Origin: Actinostola sp. cb2023
Taxonomy: Eukaryota; Cnidaria; Anthozoa; Actiniaria; Actinostolidae
Assembly (NCBI GenBank): GCA_033675265.1
Contig: JAUJYZ010000366.1
Span: forward strand, 200,008 to 264,007
DNA: 64,000 nucleotides
Direction of reading: 5' to 3'
Part shown: positions 10,111 to 20,923 of the stretch, piece by piece
Layout of the letters: every line of letters begins with the position of its first letter
Numbering within the stretch: the first letter of the stretch is position 1
Notes under the pieces: model-generated
Seen by the model: only the letters and a program-made list of their open reading frames with translations
Database searches by the model: none
What the model was told of the DNA's origin: nothing
Made by a program: the position numbers and the translations under genes

Positions 10111-11867
10111 TGGATAACTTCATGATTTAACATTACATTGACGTGACATTACATGTACGTTACACGTTAAAATAATGTCTTCACGAAGCCGATAACTAAA
10201 CAGGTCAAAAAATGTAGTGCAGATTGTACGGTAGACTAATTGTAACGTCGACACGAGCGTTGTCGAATGGTATATTAACACGTGAACTTGGGGCATTGTT
10301 TGTGAATAAAACCGTTTGCGAACAATCAATTAAAACATGTAAACTTGAGGCCAAATTAAATATCAACAAGACGCTCTGAGAGCGTTTTCTCGGCGGGTGT
10401 TGTTATTGTGTAGTGATGTCTAGACAACGTCTCGTTACGATTACTTTCGCAGTGCGGGTCGGCTTATTGGCTTTGTTGAGTTTCTTGTAGAAAATACGTG
10501 ATCATTCTCTGAGAGTATCTACCAGCAAGCTAGCGATCAGTTATCGACAAAATGACTTCAGTTTGTCATGAGCTTCGTCCGAAAGAAGAAGATTCCCAGT
10601 TCATCGAATCGAATGAGTCAAACGTGCACGTCTCGTATGAGCCTGCGATATACGTTTGAGCGCATGCGTTGTCATGACGAATTGCCAATTTGTGACCGAC
10701 GAAGAAAAAGAAAGCCCATTTTAAAACTCGGCGTCTGCCACAGGCAGCCCGCCGAGTAATTAAAAATATGTTGAAACAAGAACGCGTACATGTGATGTAT
10801 ATATGTTTCATCCAATCAAAATAGAACTTGTCAAAGAGTGTACATGGGAAGTCAACAAATCGTATTTGTTTTTAAATTTGGATGTTTTTGTTTTGAGGGA
10901 AAATGACGTCATGATCAAGCCGACAGATTTTGAAATTCAAAAATATCAGACATTTTATCATTGCTTTTGAAAGGACATTTCAAATTAATTAGATATATAA
11001 ATTAATTACAATATATCAGTTATCATTATTCAATCAAATTAATTTTTGAAATTCGAAAAGAACGCCAGTTTGGTACTAAAATAGCTACAAAATGGCGGAC
11101 ATTTCAAATTTCAAAAATTCAAATCTTTGGATTGAATAACGATAACTTGTACATTGATTCAGTTATATATCTCATTTTAAAGTTTCTTTAAAATACAATG
11201 AAGAAATTGATATATTTTTGAATTTAAAAATGTGTCGACATTTTCCGATCCCGGCCAAGAGACACTAAATTAAAATGAAAAAATATAAAAATATGTTGCT
11301 AAGTTTCATTTTGATTGGATTAAAACTGTGGAAGTTTAATCACTGGTGCAGATTTCGGGTCCTTTTGTGCCCGCGTGCCGCGATTGATGTGGTGGTAATC
11401 AGTTGTCAGTTATCGTCAATCAATCGAAATATATTATTTTTTGAAATATGGAAATTCCGCCATTTTGTGCTACTTTAATTTAGTAACAGGCCCCAGCAGC
11501 GAGACACCCCTATCAAAACCCAGACCAAGCAATTTTTAAACTCTATGTACTGTAGTGTATTTTACTATTTTTGAACCACATTATCTTATACAGGACTCTA
11601 ATTAAACTACCTGCGAGCAGTCTCCTTTGCCTCTTCCGGGCGAGAGATGGAAATACAAATTTTGCTTTCGGTCAAACTTATTTTTATGCGCACGGCTGGA
11701 TTAACTTATTAAACCGATGGCCAAGTATGCGCCCACAATCATAGTTGTTTAATGGCGGCTAGAGTTCGTGTTGTTATTACAAACGTTTTTGACAAGCTAA
11801 TCCCTTCCAAATCGTTAAGTTTATCGAACGAATTGACAGTCGACGAATGGGTTTTTCCTTAAAAAAC

Positions 11868-12166
11868 AATGAAGGTTTATCATGTTATTTCAAAACTCAT
11901 AGGACAAAAACATGATTATCATAGCTGAAAAGAGTTCGTTGAAATTAGTAAAAAATGTGAAGTTTGGAAAAGATCGCTTCAAAAATTGAGAAGATATAAA
12001 TTTGCAAAAGTCAAAATTTTATATGAAAAGTTTGGAAATTTACACTGTTAATTATACCAACAAAGGTTTTCATCAAAAAAAATTTCACCGAATTTATGAA
12101 GATATGATATGATACCTTTCCAATTTTTGAAGCGATCTTTTCCAAACTTTACATTTTTACTAATTT
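11868..12166. repeat. foldback element, copy 1
   Basis: Arms beginning AATGAAGGTTTATCATGT and AAAGATCGCTTCAAAAATTG have inverted counterparts across a short centre near 12045. This is the most diverged of the family; other members are at 13821-14157, 16159-16422 and, inverted, 29873-30150. Copy at about 45425-45722. Confidence 0.7.
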
Positions 12167-12520
12167 GAGCGCATCATTCTCTAAGTAACCGTCGCAGCAA
12201 GCTTAAGAAAATACAGGATCTCGGCAGTCTTCTTTTCTCAGTCATCTCTCTCCAGGAGGAGTCGAGGTACGTAAAAGGAGACTGCTGGCTCGCAGGGTAT
12301 ATTTGAACTATCTCTGGGTTAAAATGGATATGTTCCTGGTATTTCTCATATCATATCAAACTTATGTTATACAAAAGGTCATTGTTTCACATATGCAGAT
12401 GAGGCGAGTCTTGTTTAGGCGAAAAACAGCATAATTTTGATACATTTTTGCTTTTTATTGCATTGTTTAAATAAAAACCAAAAACCTACCATCAGAATAT
12501 AAAAGACGAATATGTAAGGA

Positions 12521-12712
12521 ATGAATAAGCTGGCAATTCAAGCACAAATAAAGAGGTTTGACCGTGGCATTTTCCGTTTCTTCAAAATTGATCGAACTGA
12601 AATCTCTGAAGAGATATGGGAGAGCGTTAGATACGCTACACACAAAAACCCTTTGAATTCTTTGGGAATTGTGTCAATCAAAAACCTACCGCCAGATTCA
12701 AATGCTCTGTAA
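12521..12712 (+). CDS. small hypothetical ORF, 63 codons
   Basis: A 63-residue frame (starts MNKLAIQAQIKRFD, ends LPPDSNAL) with a mixed, protein-like composition. It is identical in the second block copy (46076-46267). No domain, signal peptide or homolog is recognised. Identity between copies says little because the surrounding noncoding DNA is equally conserved. It may be chance. Confidence 0.15.
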   Translation: MNKLAIQAQIKRFDRGIFRFFKIDRTEISEEIWESVRYATHKNPLNSLGIVSIKNLPPDSNAL

Positions 12713-13399
12713 TGATACGCGCGTTTTGATATAAAATACATGTATATTTGATATAATTAAGCGGTGGCAAAATCAAATCTAAAACTCTTTGTTTGGTAAT
12801 CGTGATCATAAACATCATATTGGTGCTCTTTATCCCGGTCTGTATGTAGAAGCTACATAGACAAATAAATTATGGCTCGGAAAGGACGTTTTTGAAGGCA
12901 ATTTCTAATATTTACACACAAGATCAATAGGTCTGAAGTTCGCGGAATTTGTGATATATTTTCCGCTGTTGAGGAAACATATGCAGCTCTATAGCATACT
13001 CTTTTATTCTTCTAATTTACACATTGTCAAAGGCGGAAAAAGATCAATTGAGAAATGCTTTATTTAGCGGCCAAAGAACAAATTGCTCGATTAATCTGGC
13101 CTCAAACGTGCTTTTAATAGTAAACAAAGCACATTTGTAATTCAATAATTTCATCTTGCACAAGCGCATTCAAAAACGTTGTCCGCGCGATACTGTGTCC
13201 CAACAGGAGCAAATGTTCAATGATGCAGGACATAAGTTTGATATGAAGAATATAACCATACATTTTGGACGCCATTTGTAATAGGAGTCTACGAACGTGC
13301 AATTGATCTATACGTGTTATCGTTGTGCTCGCTAAGGATGTTTTTCATACAAAGTCACATGACAAAGCCACTGACTGGACTACCCTGCTGTTTTTAATT

Positions 13400-13443
13400 T
13401 ATTTGTGTTTAAATAAAGGTGTCTATCTATCTATCTATCTATG
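13400..13443 (+). repeat. AATAAA plus TATC tract, possible retroelement 3' end
   Basis: TTTAAATAAAGGTG is followed by (TCTA)n. A polyadenylation-like word ending in a short tandem repeat is the usual look of a non-LTR retroelement 3' terminus. No upstream reverse transcriptase is visible. Confidence 0.35.
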
Positions 13444-13820
13444 TTATTTTCGTCATTTTCGACAGACATACAAACCGCATGTCGTTACTTTTGCTAGATT
13501 GGCCGCGCGCACGGCAACTGGTGTCACTTTTTGGGGACAAAGTACCTGAATCAGTTGATATAGCAGAGAGCAGCAAAGAAAATCGCTCTAATCAATATAT
13601 GTTGCTGTATTTGATTTATGAAATGATTGTATTTATTTAAAACGAATTAAAATATTAAAAAATCATTACAAATTAAAGCTCGTCGCATAGACACTTTAAG
13701 GTATTGATTAAGAACGCGGTAAAGATTGAAAGGCATATGTATTTATCAAGTATATGGCGAGCCAAATCAACTCACATCAACTCTGCGCATTCCACATATT
13801 TTCGAAACTCCTGGTAATTG

Positions 13821-14157
13821 AATGAGGGTTTATCATGTAATTTCAAAACTCATAGGACAAAGAATATGATTAGCATAGCTGGAGAGAGCTCGTTGAAATT
13901 ATTCAAAATTTATTTTCAGAATCGAAATTTTTCATGAAAACCTTTGGAAATTTACGCTTGGAGGAAACTCTTGCCTCCAACCAAGGTTTTCATACAAAAT
14001 TTCGATTTTTGAAAATTCATATCTCAATTCGCAATTTGTTTTGAAGCGATCTTTTCCAAACTTCACATTTTTACTAATTTCAACGAGCTCTTTCCATGCA
14101 GCTATGATAATCATTTTTTGTCCCATGAGATTTGAAATTACGTGATAAATCTTCATT
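13821..14157. repeat. foldback element, copy 2
   Basis: Long imperfect inverted arms: GGGTTTATCATGTAATTTCA at the left, the complement near 14130-14150, centred near 13965 on GGAGGAAACTCTTGCCTCC. A 139-codon minus-strand frame through it is a by-product. It is inserted in the 5' flank of gene 3. Copy at 47376-47712. Confidence 0.8.
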
Positions 14158-14229
14158 GCTTTCCGTAGTTCTATTTGATTTTGTCCCTGATTTTCCAGTG
14201 ATTTTGGCTGAATGGGATTAAAACCGAAT

Positions 14230-14425
14230 CTACACGAGAAAATATTCCTTGACAAGTTTTCCTTGACAAGGAAGACTTGCTCGTGTAGACGACAAAAACA
14301 TCGCCAATTTTTCCTTGTAGAAGAAAACTTGCTCGTGTAGATGAAAAACAAATTGTCAATTTTTCCTTGGAAAACTTGTCAAGGAAAACTTGTCAAGGAA
14401 AACTTGTTCGTGTAGATGCGCCTTA
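14230..14425 (+). repeat. TTCCTTGACAAGG / TCGTGTAGA repeat cluster
   Basis: Several copies of AACTTGCTCGTGTAGA and palindromic TTCCTTGACAAGGAA words occur, as near 7010-7105 and 21715-21800. Copy at 47785-47980. Confidence 0.7.
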
Positions 14426-14439
14426 AACTGTCGCTGGGT

Positions 14440-14642
14440 GACGATTATCCGAATCAATCAGTGAGCAGCCTTTCGCGATGACTGTTTATCGTAGTGATAT
14501 CAGAAGCATTGACAATTCAAACTGTGTTTACTTTAAAAACCAACATTAGCGATTTATACGCCGTTTTACCATGTTATACTTTATTTCGTCTGAAAACCAA
14601 CGCCAATCAAGTGCCGGTTGAACGGAAAGCGCGACATGAAAG
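14440..14642 (+). promoter_or_regulatory. proximal 5' flank of gene 3
   Basis: Diverged version of the gene 1 flank. It retains AGTGATATCAGAAGCATTGA, TGTTATACTTTATTTCGTCTG and GTGCCGGTTGAACGGAAAGC shortly before the ATG. Probable promoter and 5' UTR by conservation only. Confidence 0.45.
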
Positions 14643-15680
14643 ATGGGTTCCCTTTGGTGTAGAAGAAATCCTCGAAAAACAATATCATTGTTTGTCGTAT
14701 TGGTTTTGTTGGCAACATTATTAAGTCTGCTTGTGACGTTTAAACATGGACAAAAGGGAGGAACCATGTATAATCTTACATCAGTTTTGCAAAAACTCTC
14801 ACTAAATCAGCCAACTTCTTGTCCGTACGTTCATCACTTCAAAAGAGATGTGAAGTCGAAGACAAACTTTTCTCTCATTCAGCCACACATAGAACCAATG
14901 ATTCACTGTGAAGACAGGCTCTTGGACCTCGCTGTTGTTGTGAATTCAGCCTGTTATGGTGAGAAACACCGCCTTCGAAGATCTGCCATTCGAACAACGT
15001 GGGCAAATACGACAGCAGTGGAAAGTGAGAACAGATGGCGGGTGTTCTTTTCCTTGGGGTTGTGTAGAGACGAGGAGAACCGACTCAACAAAGAAGAAGC
15101 TTTGAGGAACAATGACATCATCATTGGGAACTTCACAGACATTTACAAAAAGCGTGTATTTAAAACGTTCATGGCATTGCAGTGGGCTTCTTTTCGACTG
15201 ACATCCAAGTACATCATGAAGACAGATGACGATGTGTACGTTCGTGTGCCACGAATAATGAAATGGCTAAGAGATGAAGATTATTCTGTTCCATTTTATG
15301 GTGGCTACATCAGAAACCATTCTTCCGTCGACCGCAATCCAGATAGTCCGTGGTATGTCTCATGTAAAGAATACAGCGAGTCCCATTGGCCGCCATTTGC
15401 AATAGGAGCGTACGAAGTCTTCTCTGGTGAAAGCGTCCCGATGTACCTTAAATATACACAGCACATAACACCGTTCAACACAGACGATACATATTTAGCT
15501 GTCGCAGCGAAAGAGTTTGGAATATCAGCGACGCAAATACCAGGATTTAGTTTTTTTTACAGACCTAATCACTGTGATGTTGTTAGTATTACTACTATTG
15601 GCGATGGTCTGGACGGTGCAGAAATAATGCAGTATCATAGCTTTTACATGAACCAAACGGCAATTGATAATTGTGAGTAA
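14643..15680 (+). CDS. beta-1,3-galactosyltransferase-like glycosyltransferase (intact copy, gene 3)
   Basis: 345 residues, single exon. A basic tail, a membrane anchor at about 14-33 (SLFVVLVLLATLLSLLVTF region), a short stem, then the GT31 catalytic domain with RRSAIRTTW, KTDDDVYVR, WPPFAIGAYEVFSG and DDTYLAVAAKEFG. It is more diverged from genes 1 and 6 than they are from each other (MYNLTSVLQKLSLNQPTSC stem, FSFFYRPNHCDVV near the C-terminus), so it represents a distinct paralog. A Golgi sugar transferase is expected; the acceptor is unknown. It is followed directly by a purine-rich tract. Its near-identical copy at 48198 has a one-base T insertion, so this is the only intact version in the window. 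Confidence 0.9.
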   Translation: MGSLWCRRNPRKTISLFVVLVLLATLLSLLVTFKHGQKGGTMYNLTSVLQKLSLNQPTSCPYVHHFKRDVKSKTNFSLIQPHIEPMIHCEDRLLDLAVVVNSACYGEKHRLRRSAIRTTWANTTAVESENRWRVFFSLGLCRDEENRLNKEEALRNNDIIIGNFTDIYKKRVFKTFMALQWASFRLTSKYIMKTDDDVYVRVPRIMKWLRDEDYSVPFYGGYIRNHSSVDRNPDSPWYVSCKEYSESHWPPFAIGAYEVFSGESVPMYLKYTQHITPFNTDDTYLAVAAKEFGISATQIPGFSFFYRPNHCDVVSITTIGDGLDGAEIMQYHSFYMNQTAIDNCE

Positions 15681-16085
15681 GTGAGCAAAGAGGTAAGGAA
15701 GGATGGGGCAAACGAACGAAGGAAAGGAGGAAAATAAGATGGATGATTGGAAAGAGAGATGAAAGGAACGAAGAACGGATATGCACAGTATAAGAGGAAG
15801 GATGCATGGAACGTTGGAAAATGGAAAATATGAAGGAAGGATTAATTAATGAGATGTATGGTGGAATGAAGGCGGAAGGATGAATTCGAGGTAGGGTGGA
15901 AAGAAGTAAGGCAAGAAGTAAGAAAAGAAGGATGGCAAGAAGGAAGGACAGAAGAAAGAAAAGAAGGATGAAAGAAGGAAGGAAAGAAGGAAGGAAAGAA
16001 ATCCTAAGAAGTAAAGAAAGAAGAAAGGAAAAAGGAAGGAAAGAAGGATGGAAGAAAATAAGGAATGGAGGAATGGAAGGAAGAC
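15681..16085 (+). repeat. purine-rich GGAA tract after gene 3
   Basis: About 400 bases of GGAAGGAAAGAAGGAT-type sequence beginning at the stop codon. Long Ser/Phe/Pro or Lys/Arg/Glu frames across it are compositional. Copies at 49237-49642 and inverted at 30185-30525. Confidence 0.9.
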
Positions 16086-16158
16086 ACACTTTTAATTATT
16101 TAATCACATGACGTTGATAAGCCAAAAAGATTGCTTCAAAACTAGAACTGTGGGTTGC

Positions 16159-16422
16159 AATGAGGATTTATCACGTAATTTCAAAACTTATAGGAGACAT
16201 AGGACAAATAAATAATTATCATAGCTGGAAAGAGCTCGTTGAAATGAATACAAATGTGAAGCTAGTTTGAAAAAGATCGCCTCACAAATTGCGAAGATAT
16301 AAATTTTCAAAAATCGACATTTTGTATGAAAACCTTAGTTTGTTGGTAGGCAACTCTTGCCTACCAGCGTAAATTTCCAAAGGTTTTCATATAAAATTGC
16401 GATTTTTGAAAATTCAGATATG
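16159..16422. repeat. foldback element, copy 3 (truncated)
   Basis: Arms GAGGATTTATCACGTAATTT and the inner hairpin TTGGTAGGCAACTCTTGCC match the family at 13821-14157. The right arm stops where the galactosyltransferase fragment begins. Copies at 49714-49980 and inverted at 29873-30150. Confidence 0.75.
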
Positions 16423-16426
16423 AGCG

Positions 16427-16560
16427 TTCAGTTTTGCAAAAACTCTCATTAAATCAGCCATCTTCATGGATTCTTGTCCGTACATTCATATACATCTCTT
16501 CAAATGGGTTTTGAAGTCGACGTCAAAGTTTCCTCTCATCGAGCCTCACATGGAGCCAAC
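16427..16560 (+). pseudogene. galactosyltransferase stem fragment
   Basis: About 134 bases encode a decayed piece of the stem region (CAGTTTTGCAAAAACTCTCA corresponds to SVLQKLS; then LNQP, SCPYIH, SKFPLIEPH-like words and MEPT). It is flanked by a foldback element and unrelated sequence. Copies at 49986-50118 and inverted at 29736-29869. Confidence 0.8.
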
Positions 16561-17388
16561 CCGGAAATAGAGTAATGAGGAAGGGTACTAGATAACCCTT
16601 TATAGAATAATTTAGATATAACGCGCGCTTTGATTGGTCAAAACACCGATTTAGATTAGAGTATCTAAACACGTTACGTCATTGGGGTTTCCATGACCTT
16701 GAAATATTTGGGATGTTGGGAGAACTCTGTACTGACTTGAGAAGCTGGAAAGCACCCCGCTCCGCGTCGTGGTTTCCTACGCTTCTGGAATACTGTTTTA
16801 TATTCCTTAATTAGAGTCGGTACGTCAGGTCTTCGTGTAGCTGAATAAAAGTCCTGGCTATTGTTCTATTGTCGTTCTATGTATGAATTGTTTTTACATA
16901 AAGAACAATAGCCAGGACAATTTGTGCAGCTACCTGAAAACCTTTCCGTCGAGTCGGCTTAGCAAGGGACCGGAGAACACTCTGGTACAGGGAGAGTTAG
17001 AGAAGCGACCACAAGTCACAAATGACACGCTCTTAAATTAAACCTGAATTGCTTGATTTCATTAGACGTCACTTCCGGTCTCGTGAGGAATTTTCATCAG
17101 CTGAATTGCACCTTTTCAATAGAATACTCTCTGCTTGGTAGCACATGGAGGGCAGTGTTTCCCGTCATTTGAAGAAAATAATGAGATTCAAGTTTTAACA
17201 GCTGATTGAAACCAAGCTATTTTTAATTTTTAATTTTAAAAGTCGAAAGGCTATGACGTACAATTAATTAACCACAATACCAATCTTAACACAATCGAAA
17301 CCATGGAGCCCTATAATGGATGCCAAGGATCGAATGGAGCCGGCAGACAGAGCATGATCAAAAGCTGGTGCAGAAAATTGGCCACCAG
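16561..17388. other. block C spacer with a hairpin
   Basis: No gene. A hairpin near 16850-16919 has inverted AGTCCTGGCTATTGTTCT arms. 17059-17216 is the piece also found at 210-370. Repeated at 50119-50947 and inverted at 29165-29735. Confidence 0.6.
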
Positions 17389-18502
17389 GGCACAAAGTTC
17401 CCGGCCGTGTGTGTGGCCTGACCTACTGGTGATCTTAAATATAGGGCTAACCTCAGCATCCCCCATTTCAAGTACTTACTAATATAGTAGGGCACGAAGT
17501 TCCCGGTGTGTGTGGCCTGACCTACTGGTGGATCCTAAATATAGGGCTAACCACAGGATCCACCTTTTCAAGTATTTACTAATATAGTAGGGCACGAAGT
17601 TCCCGGTGTGTGTGGCCTGACCTACTGGTGATCTTAAATATAGGGCTAACCTCACCAGTAAGTACTTTTCAAGTACTTACTAAGAATAGGGCACGAAGTT
17701 CCCTGTGTGTGTGGCCTGACCTACTGGTGATCTTAAATATAGGGCTAACCTCACCAGTAAGTACTTTTCAAGTACTTACTAAGAATAGGGCACGAAGTTC
17801 CCGGTGTGTGTGGCCTGACCTACTGGTGATCCTAAATATAGGGCTAACCACAGGATCCACCTTTTCAAGTATTTACTAATATAGTAGGGCACGAAGTTCC
17901 CGGTGTGTGTGGCCTGACCTACTGGTGATCCTAAATATAGGGCTAACCACAGGATCCACCTTTTCAAGTATTTACTAATATAGTAGGGCACGAAGTTCCC
18001 GGTGTGTGTGGCCTGACCTACTGGTGATCTTAAATATAGGGCTAACCACAGGATCCACCTTTTCAAGTACTTACTAATATAGTAGGGCACGTAGTTCCCG
18101 GTGTGTGTGGCCTGACCTACTGGTGATCCTAAATATAGGGCTAACCACAGGATCCACCTTTTCAAGTATTTACTAATATAGTAGGGCACGAAGTTCCCGG
18201 TGTGTGTGGCCTGACCTACTGGTGATCCTAAATATAGGGCTAACCACAGGATCCACCTTTTCAAGTATTTACTAATATAGTAGGGCACGAAGTTCCCGGT
18301 GTGTGTGGCCTGACCTACTGGTGATCTTAAATATAGGGCTAACCACAGGATCCACCTTTTCAAGTACTTACTAATATAGTAGGGCACGTAGTTCCCGGTG
18401 TGTGTGGCCTGACCTACTGGTGATCCTAAATATAGGGCTAACCACAGGATCCACCTTTTCAAGTACTTACTAATAATGTATAGTAGGGCACGAAGTTCCC
18501 GC
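17389..18502. repeat. 99-base tandem satellite, about 11 units
   Basis: Units share GGGCACGAAGTTCCCGGTG, GGCCTGACCTACTGGTGATC and a TTTTCAAGTAYTTACTA end. Two unit variants exist: one with CACAGGATCCACC, one with an inverted GTAAGTACTTTTCAAGTACT stretch. Because 99 is a multiple of three, a 266-codon minus-strand frame (17779-18579) stays open. 2-base changes close it in the second copy, so it is not treated as a gene. Copies at 50948-52063 and inverted at 27718-29164. Confidence 0.97.
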
Positions 18503-18646
18503 GTGTATAAACTTACATTCACTTCGCCGCCGGGAATAGAGCTACTATGGCGGTGTATTGCAGTTCTGATACCAGTCAAGGCACTTGGTGTGAGATCCTT
18601 CTACTGGTTTGTTTTAAACTCTGTTTTAAACGCGAAGAATGCTGCT

Positions 18647-18960
18647 CAATTCTGTATTAAAGGCTTACATTCAATTCGCCTCGGCGCACCAGTCACGTAC
18701 TGAACTTTTTCATTCCACACAAAGTTTGTTTCCTCGTGTTTTTTGGGGCATGGATTCTTCTTCGAGATTCTGTAAGTCCTCTTCGTCTAGCTGAGAAGAC
18801 TGTGAATTTGCTTCTTCGTTAGGTTTTTTAGTTATTTTGTCGCAATCAAGCACAAAAACAATAGTTGCTTTCGAGTCAAAGTGCTGCCAGCCAAGAAATA
18901 ACGGCGCGAACAGTTGAATGGTTTGCAGTTCTGATTGGCTGGCTGGGTTATTTTCTTATT
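18647..18960 (-). pseudogene. decayed acidic coding-like fragment (copy of the 26.3-kb ORF)
   Basis: The minus strand encodes the same peptide block as 26293-26594 (LGWQHFDSKATIVFV, then KITKKP, an acidic LDEEDLQNLEEESMPQK stretch). Here one extra T in a T run (GTTTTTTGGGG) breaks the frame. It lies directly beside the satellite. Confidence 0.5.
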
Positions 18961-18999
18961 TTTGATTGACTTAGAGCAGCGGGCTAAAATACATTTCAG

Positions 19000-19364
19000 C
19001 CCGCTGATTTCACCATTTTAAATAGACCGCAAAATACGCCACAATGCCCGATGAAATGATTATAAATTAGCTATGATTCTGATTTACTCATTGAGAATAG
19101 GCATGATCAGAACACTCGAGAAGTGTTGAGAAGCACTCCGCTACGCGTCATAATAATTACTTCCACATCGGCTGGTTACCGTATTGATATCAGAAACACT
19201 GACTATTAACCACTGTGTTTTAATATAATTAATATCTAAAGAGTTAACACTACAATATTGCTTCAGTAAGAACACTTTGAGACTTATAATGGCGCGCACT
19301 GTTATACTTTATTTATTGTGAAAACTAATCAATTGACGGTTTATTGGAAAGCTGTAAGTGAAAT
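19000..19364 (+). promoter_or_regulatory. proximal 5' flank of gene fragment 4
   Basis: Close match to 2945-3211, including TGATATCAGAAACACTGACT and AGTTAACACTACAATATT. The flank survives although the gene behind it is truncated. Confidence 0.45.
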
Positions 19365-19540
19365 ATGGGTTCACTTTGGAGCAGAAGAAATCATCCAATA
19401 GCAATATCATTGTTTGTCGTATTGGTTTTGTTGGTAACATTATTAAGTCTGCTAATTGTGACGTCTACACATGAACCAAAGGGAGGAACCATGTATAATC
19501 ATACATCAGTTTTGCAAAAACTCTCACTAAATCAGCTCCT
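19365..19540 (+). pseudogene. galactosyltransferase N-terminal fragment (gene 4)
   Basis: Encodes the start codon, basic tail, membrane anchor and about 58 residues (MGSLWSRRNHPIAISLF to SVLQKLSLNQ). It then runs into a CTTCTTCGCTCC microsatellite, beyond which the sequence is a galactosyltransferase in the opposite orientation. No catalytic domain. Confidence 0.85.
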
Positions 19541-19655
19541 TCTTCGCTGCTTCTTCGCTGCTTCTTCGCTCCTTCTTCGCTCCTTCTTCGCTGCTTCTTC
19601 GCTCCTTCTTCGCTCCTTCTTCGCTCCTTCTTTGCTCCTTTTTCGCTCCTTCACA
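19538..19655. repeat. CTTCTTCGCTCC microsatellite
   Basis: About 118 bases of tandem 12- and 9-base units joining a plus-strand N-terminal fragment to a minus-strand C-terminal fragment. A related tract truncates the gene at 34.3 kb; copy at 53097-53211. Confidence 0.95.
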
Positions 19656-20923
19656 GCAGTTTGGTGCTTTGGAAAAGTACGTAAATCCTGGTATTTGCGT
19701 CGCTGATATTCCAAATGATTTCGCTGCGACAGCTAAATATGTATCGTCTGTGTTGAACGGTGTTCTGTGCTGTGTATAACTAAGGTACATCGGGACGCTT
19801 TCACCAGTGAGAAAACTTCGTACGCTCCTATTGCAAATGGCGGCCAATGGGACTCGTTGTATTGTTTATACGTGATATACCATGGACTTGCTGGATTTCG
19901 AAAGACGATAGCATTAATTGAGAGATAGCCACCATATAATGGAGTAGGATGATCTTCATCTTTCAGCCATTTCGTGGCACACGAACGTACACATCGTCAT
20001 CTATCTTCATGATGTACTTGGAAGTCAGTCGAAAAGAAGCCCACTGCAATGCCATGAACGTTTTAAAGTGCCTATAACCCCTGGATTGTTTTAAAATTCT
20101 ATTCAATATAAGCTGAATAGTTGGTGGGTTCAGTATTTTGTGATTTGAACCTTGCGTTTATGAGTTATAGAGGTTTGAAATCTCAATATGCAAATTTGAT
20201 GACGTCTACTAAGACTTCATTTATTATACAAAAACGCCCTTGTGCTGATTATTGACATTTGAAAACTTACAGAATATTTTCACAGTCTTTATAAATTATT
20301 TTATAACTTTTTGCCCATTTCAAAAAATAAGCTCTTCTTGAAAAAGTCTAAATAAGTTATGGCAAATTCCTGGGTTGACGTCATCAAATTTGCATATTGA
20401 GATTTCAAACCTCTATAACTCATAAACGCAAGGTTCAAATCACAAAATACTGAACCTACCAACTTCTTCTTCTTTGTTGAGTCGGTTCTCCTCGTCGCTG
20501 CACAACCCCAAAGGAAAAGAACACCCGCCATCTATTCTGACTTTCCACTGCTGTCGTATTTGCCCATGTTTTTCGAATGGCAGATCTTCGAAGGCGGCTT
20601 TTCTCACTCGAACATGCTGAATGCACAACAACAGCGAGGTCCAAGAGCCTGTCTTCACAGCGAATCGTTGGTTCTATGTGAGGTTCGATTAGAGGAAACT
20701 TTATCTTCGACTTCAGATCTCTTTTGAAATGATGAATGTACCGACAAGAAGTTGGCTCATTCAGTAAGATGTTTTTCAATACTGACGTAAAACTATACAT
20801 GGTTCCTCCCTTTGGTTCATGTTTAAACGTCACAAGTAGACTGAACAATGTTGCCAACAAAACCAATACGACAAAAAACAAAATTGTTTTTCCATGATTT
20901 CTTCTACACCAAAGTGAACCCAT
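19655..20923 (-). pseudogene. beta-1,3-galactosyltransferase-like pseudogene (gene 5), interrupted
   Basis: Reading the minus strand, 20923 down to about 20465 gives the start, membrane anchor, stem and RRSAIRKTW up to LNKEE. A long-inverted-repeat element and about 50 extra bases then replace roughly 80 coding bases. From about 20075 to 19656 follow TFMALQWASF, DDDVYVRVP, WPPFAIGAYEVF-like and DDTYLAVAA words with frame breaks. The last 30 or so codons are replaced by the microsatellite at 19538-19655. One extra A near 20510 (CCCCAAAGG) also shifts the N-terminal frame in this copy but not in the 53.2-kb copy. Not functional. Confidence 0.88.
20119..20464. mobile_element. 346-base MITE with about 88-base inverted ends
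   Basis: The left arm 20119-20206 and right arm 20377-20464 are near-perfect complements (outer AGTTGGTGGGTTCAGTATTT, inner CAAATTTGATGACGTC). The loop is AT-rich and noncoding. It sits inside gene 5 coding sequence. Copy at 53681-54026. Confidence 0.85.

Larger units (their letters stand above)
10111..13735. other. 3.6-kb gene-free interval between gene 2 and gene 3
   Basis: Repeated almost exactly at 43669-47290. It is AT-rich with no convincing gene. Short ORFs present in both copies are 12521-12712 (annotated) and a 36-codon ATG frame at 10551. A foldback element lies at 11868-12166 and an apparent retroelement tail at 13400-13443. Several GGCGGACATTTC-type words occur near 11090. Confidence 0.5.

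Noticed and set aside
10551..10760. ATG frame of 36 codons and an overlapping 63-codon frame
   Set aside because: Short, stop-interrupted, no domain; conserved only as part of the recent duplication.
13932..14351. 139-codon minus-strand ORF
   Set aside because: Lies over the arms of a foldback element and a repeat cluster; no domain.
15595..16111. Ser/Phe/Pro-rich and Lys/Arg/Glu-rich ORFs over purine tracts (also 4.6, 9.8, 24.0, 43.4, 49.2 and 57.3 kb)
   Set aside because: Composition follows the GGAA/GGAT repeat; frames differ between copies.
17389..18502. CRISPR-like array
   Set aside because: Repeats are contiguous 99-base units without spacers, in a eukaryotic context.
17779..18579. 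266-codon minus-strand ORF of 33-residue repeats
   Set aside because: It is a by-product of the 99-base period; the equivalent array at 50.9-52.1 kb has GT insertions that break it, and the inverted array has no such frame.
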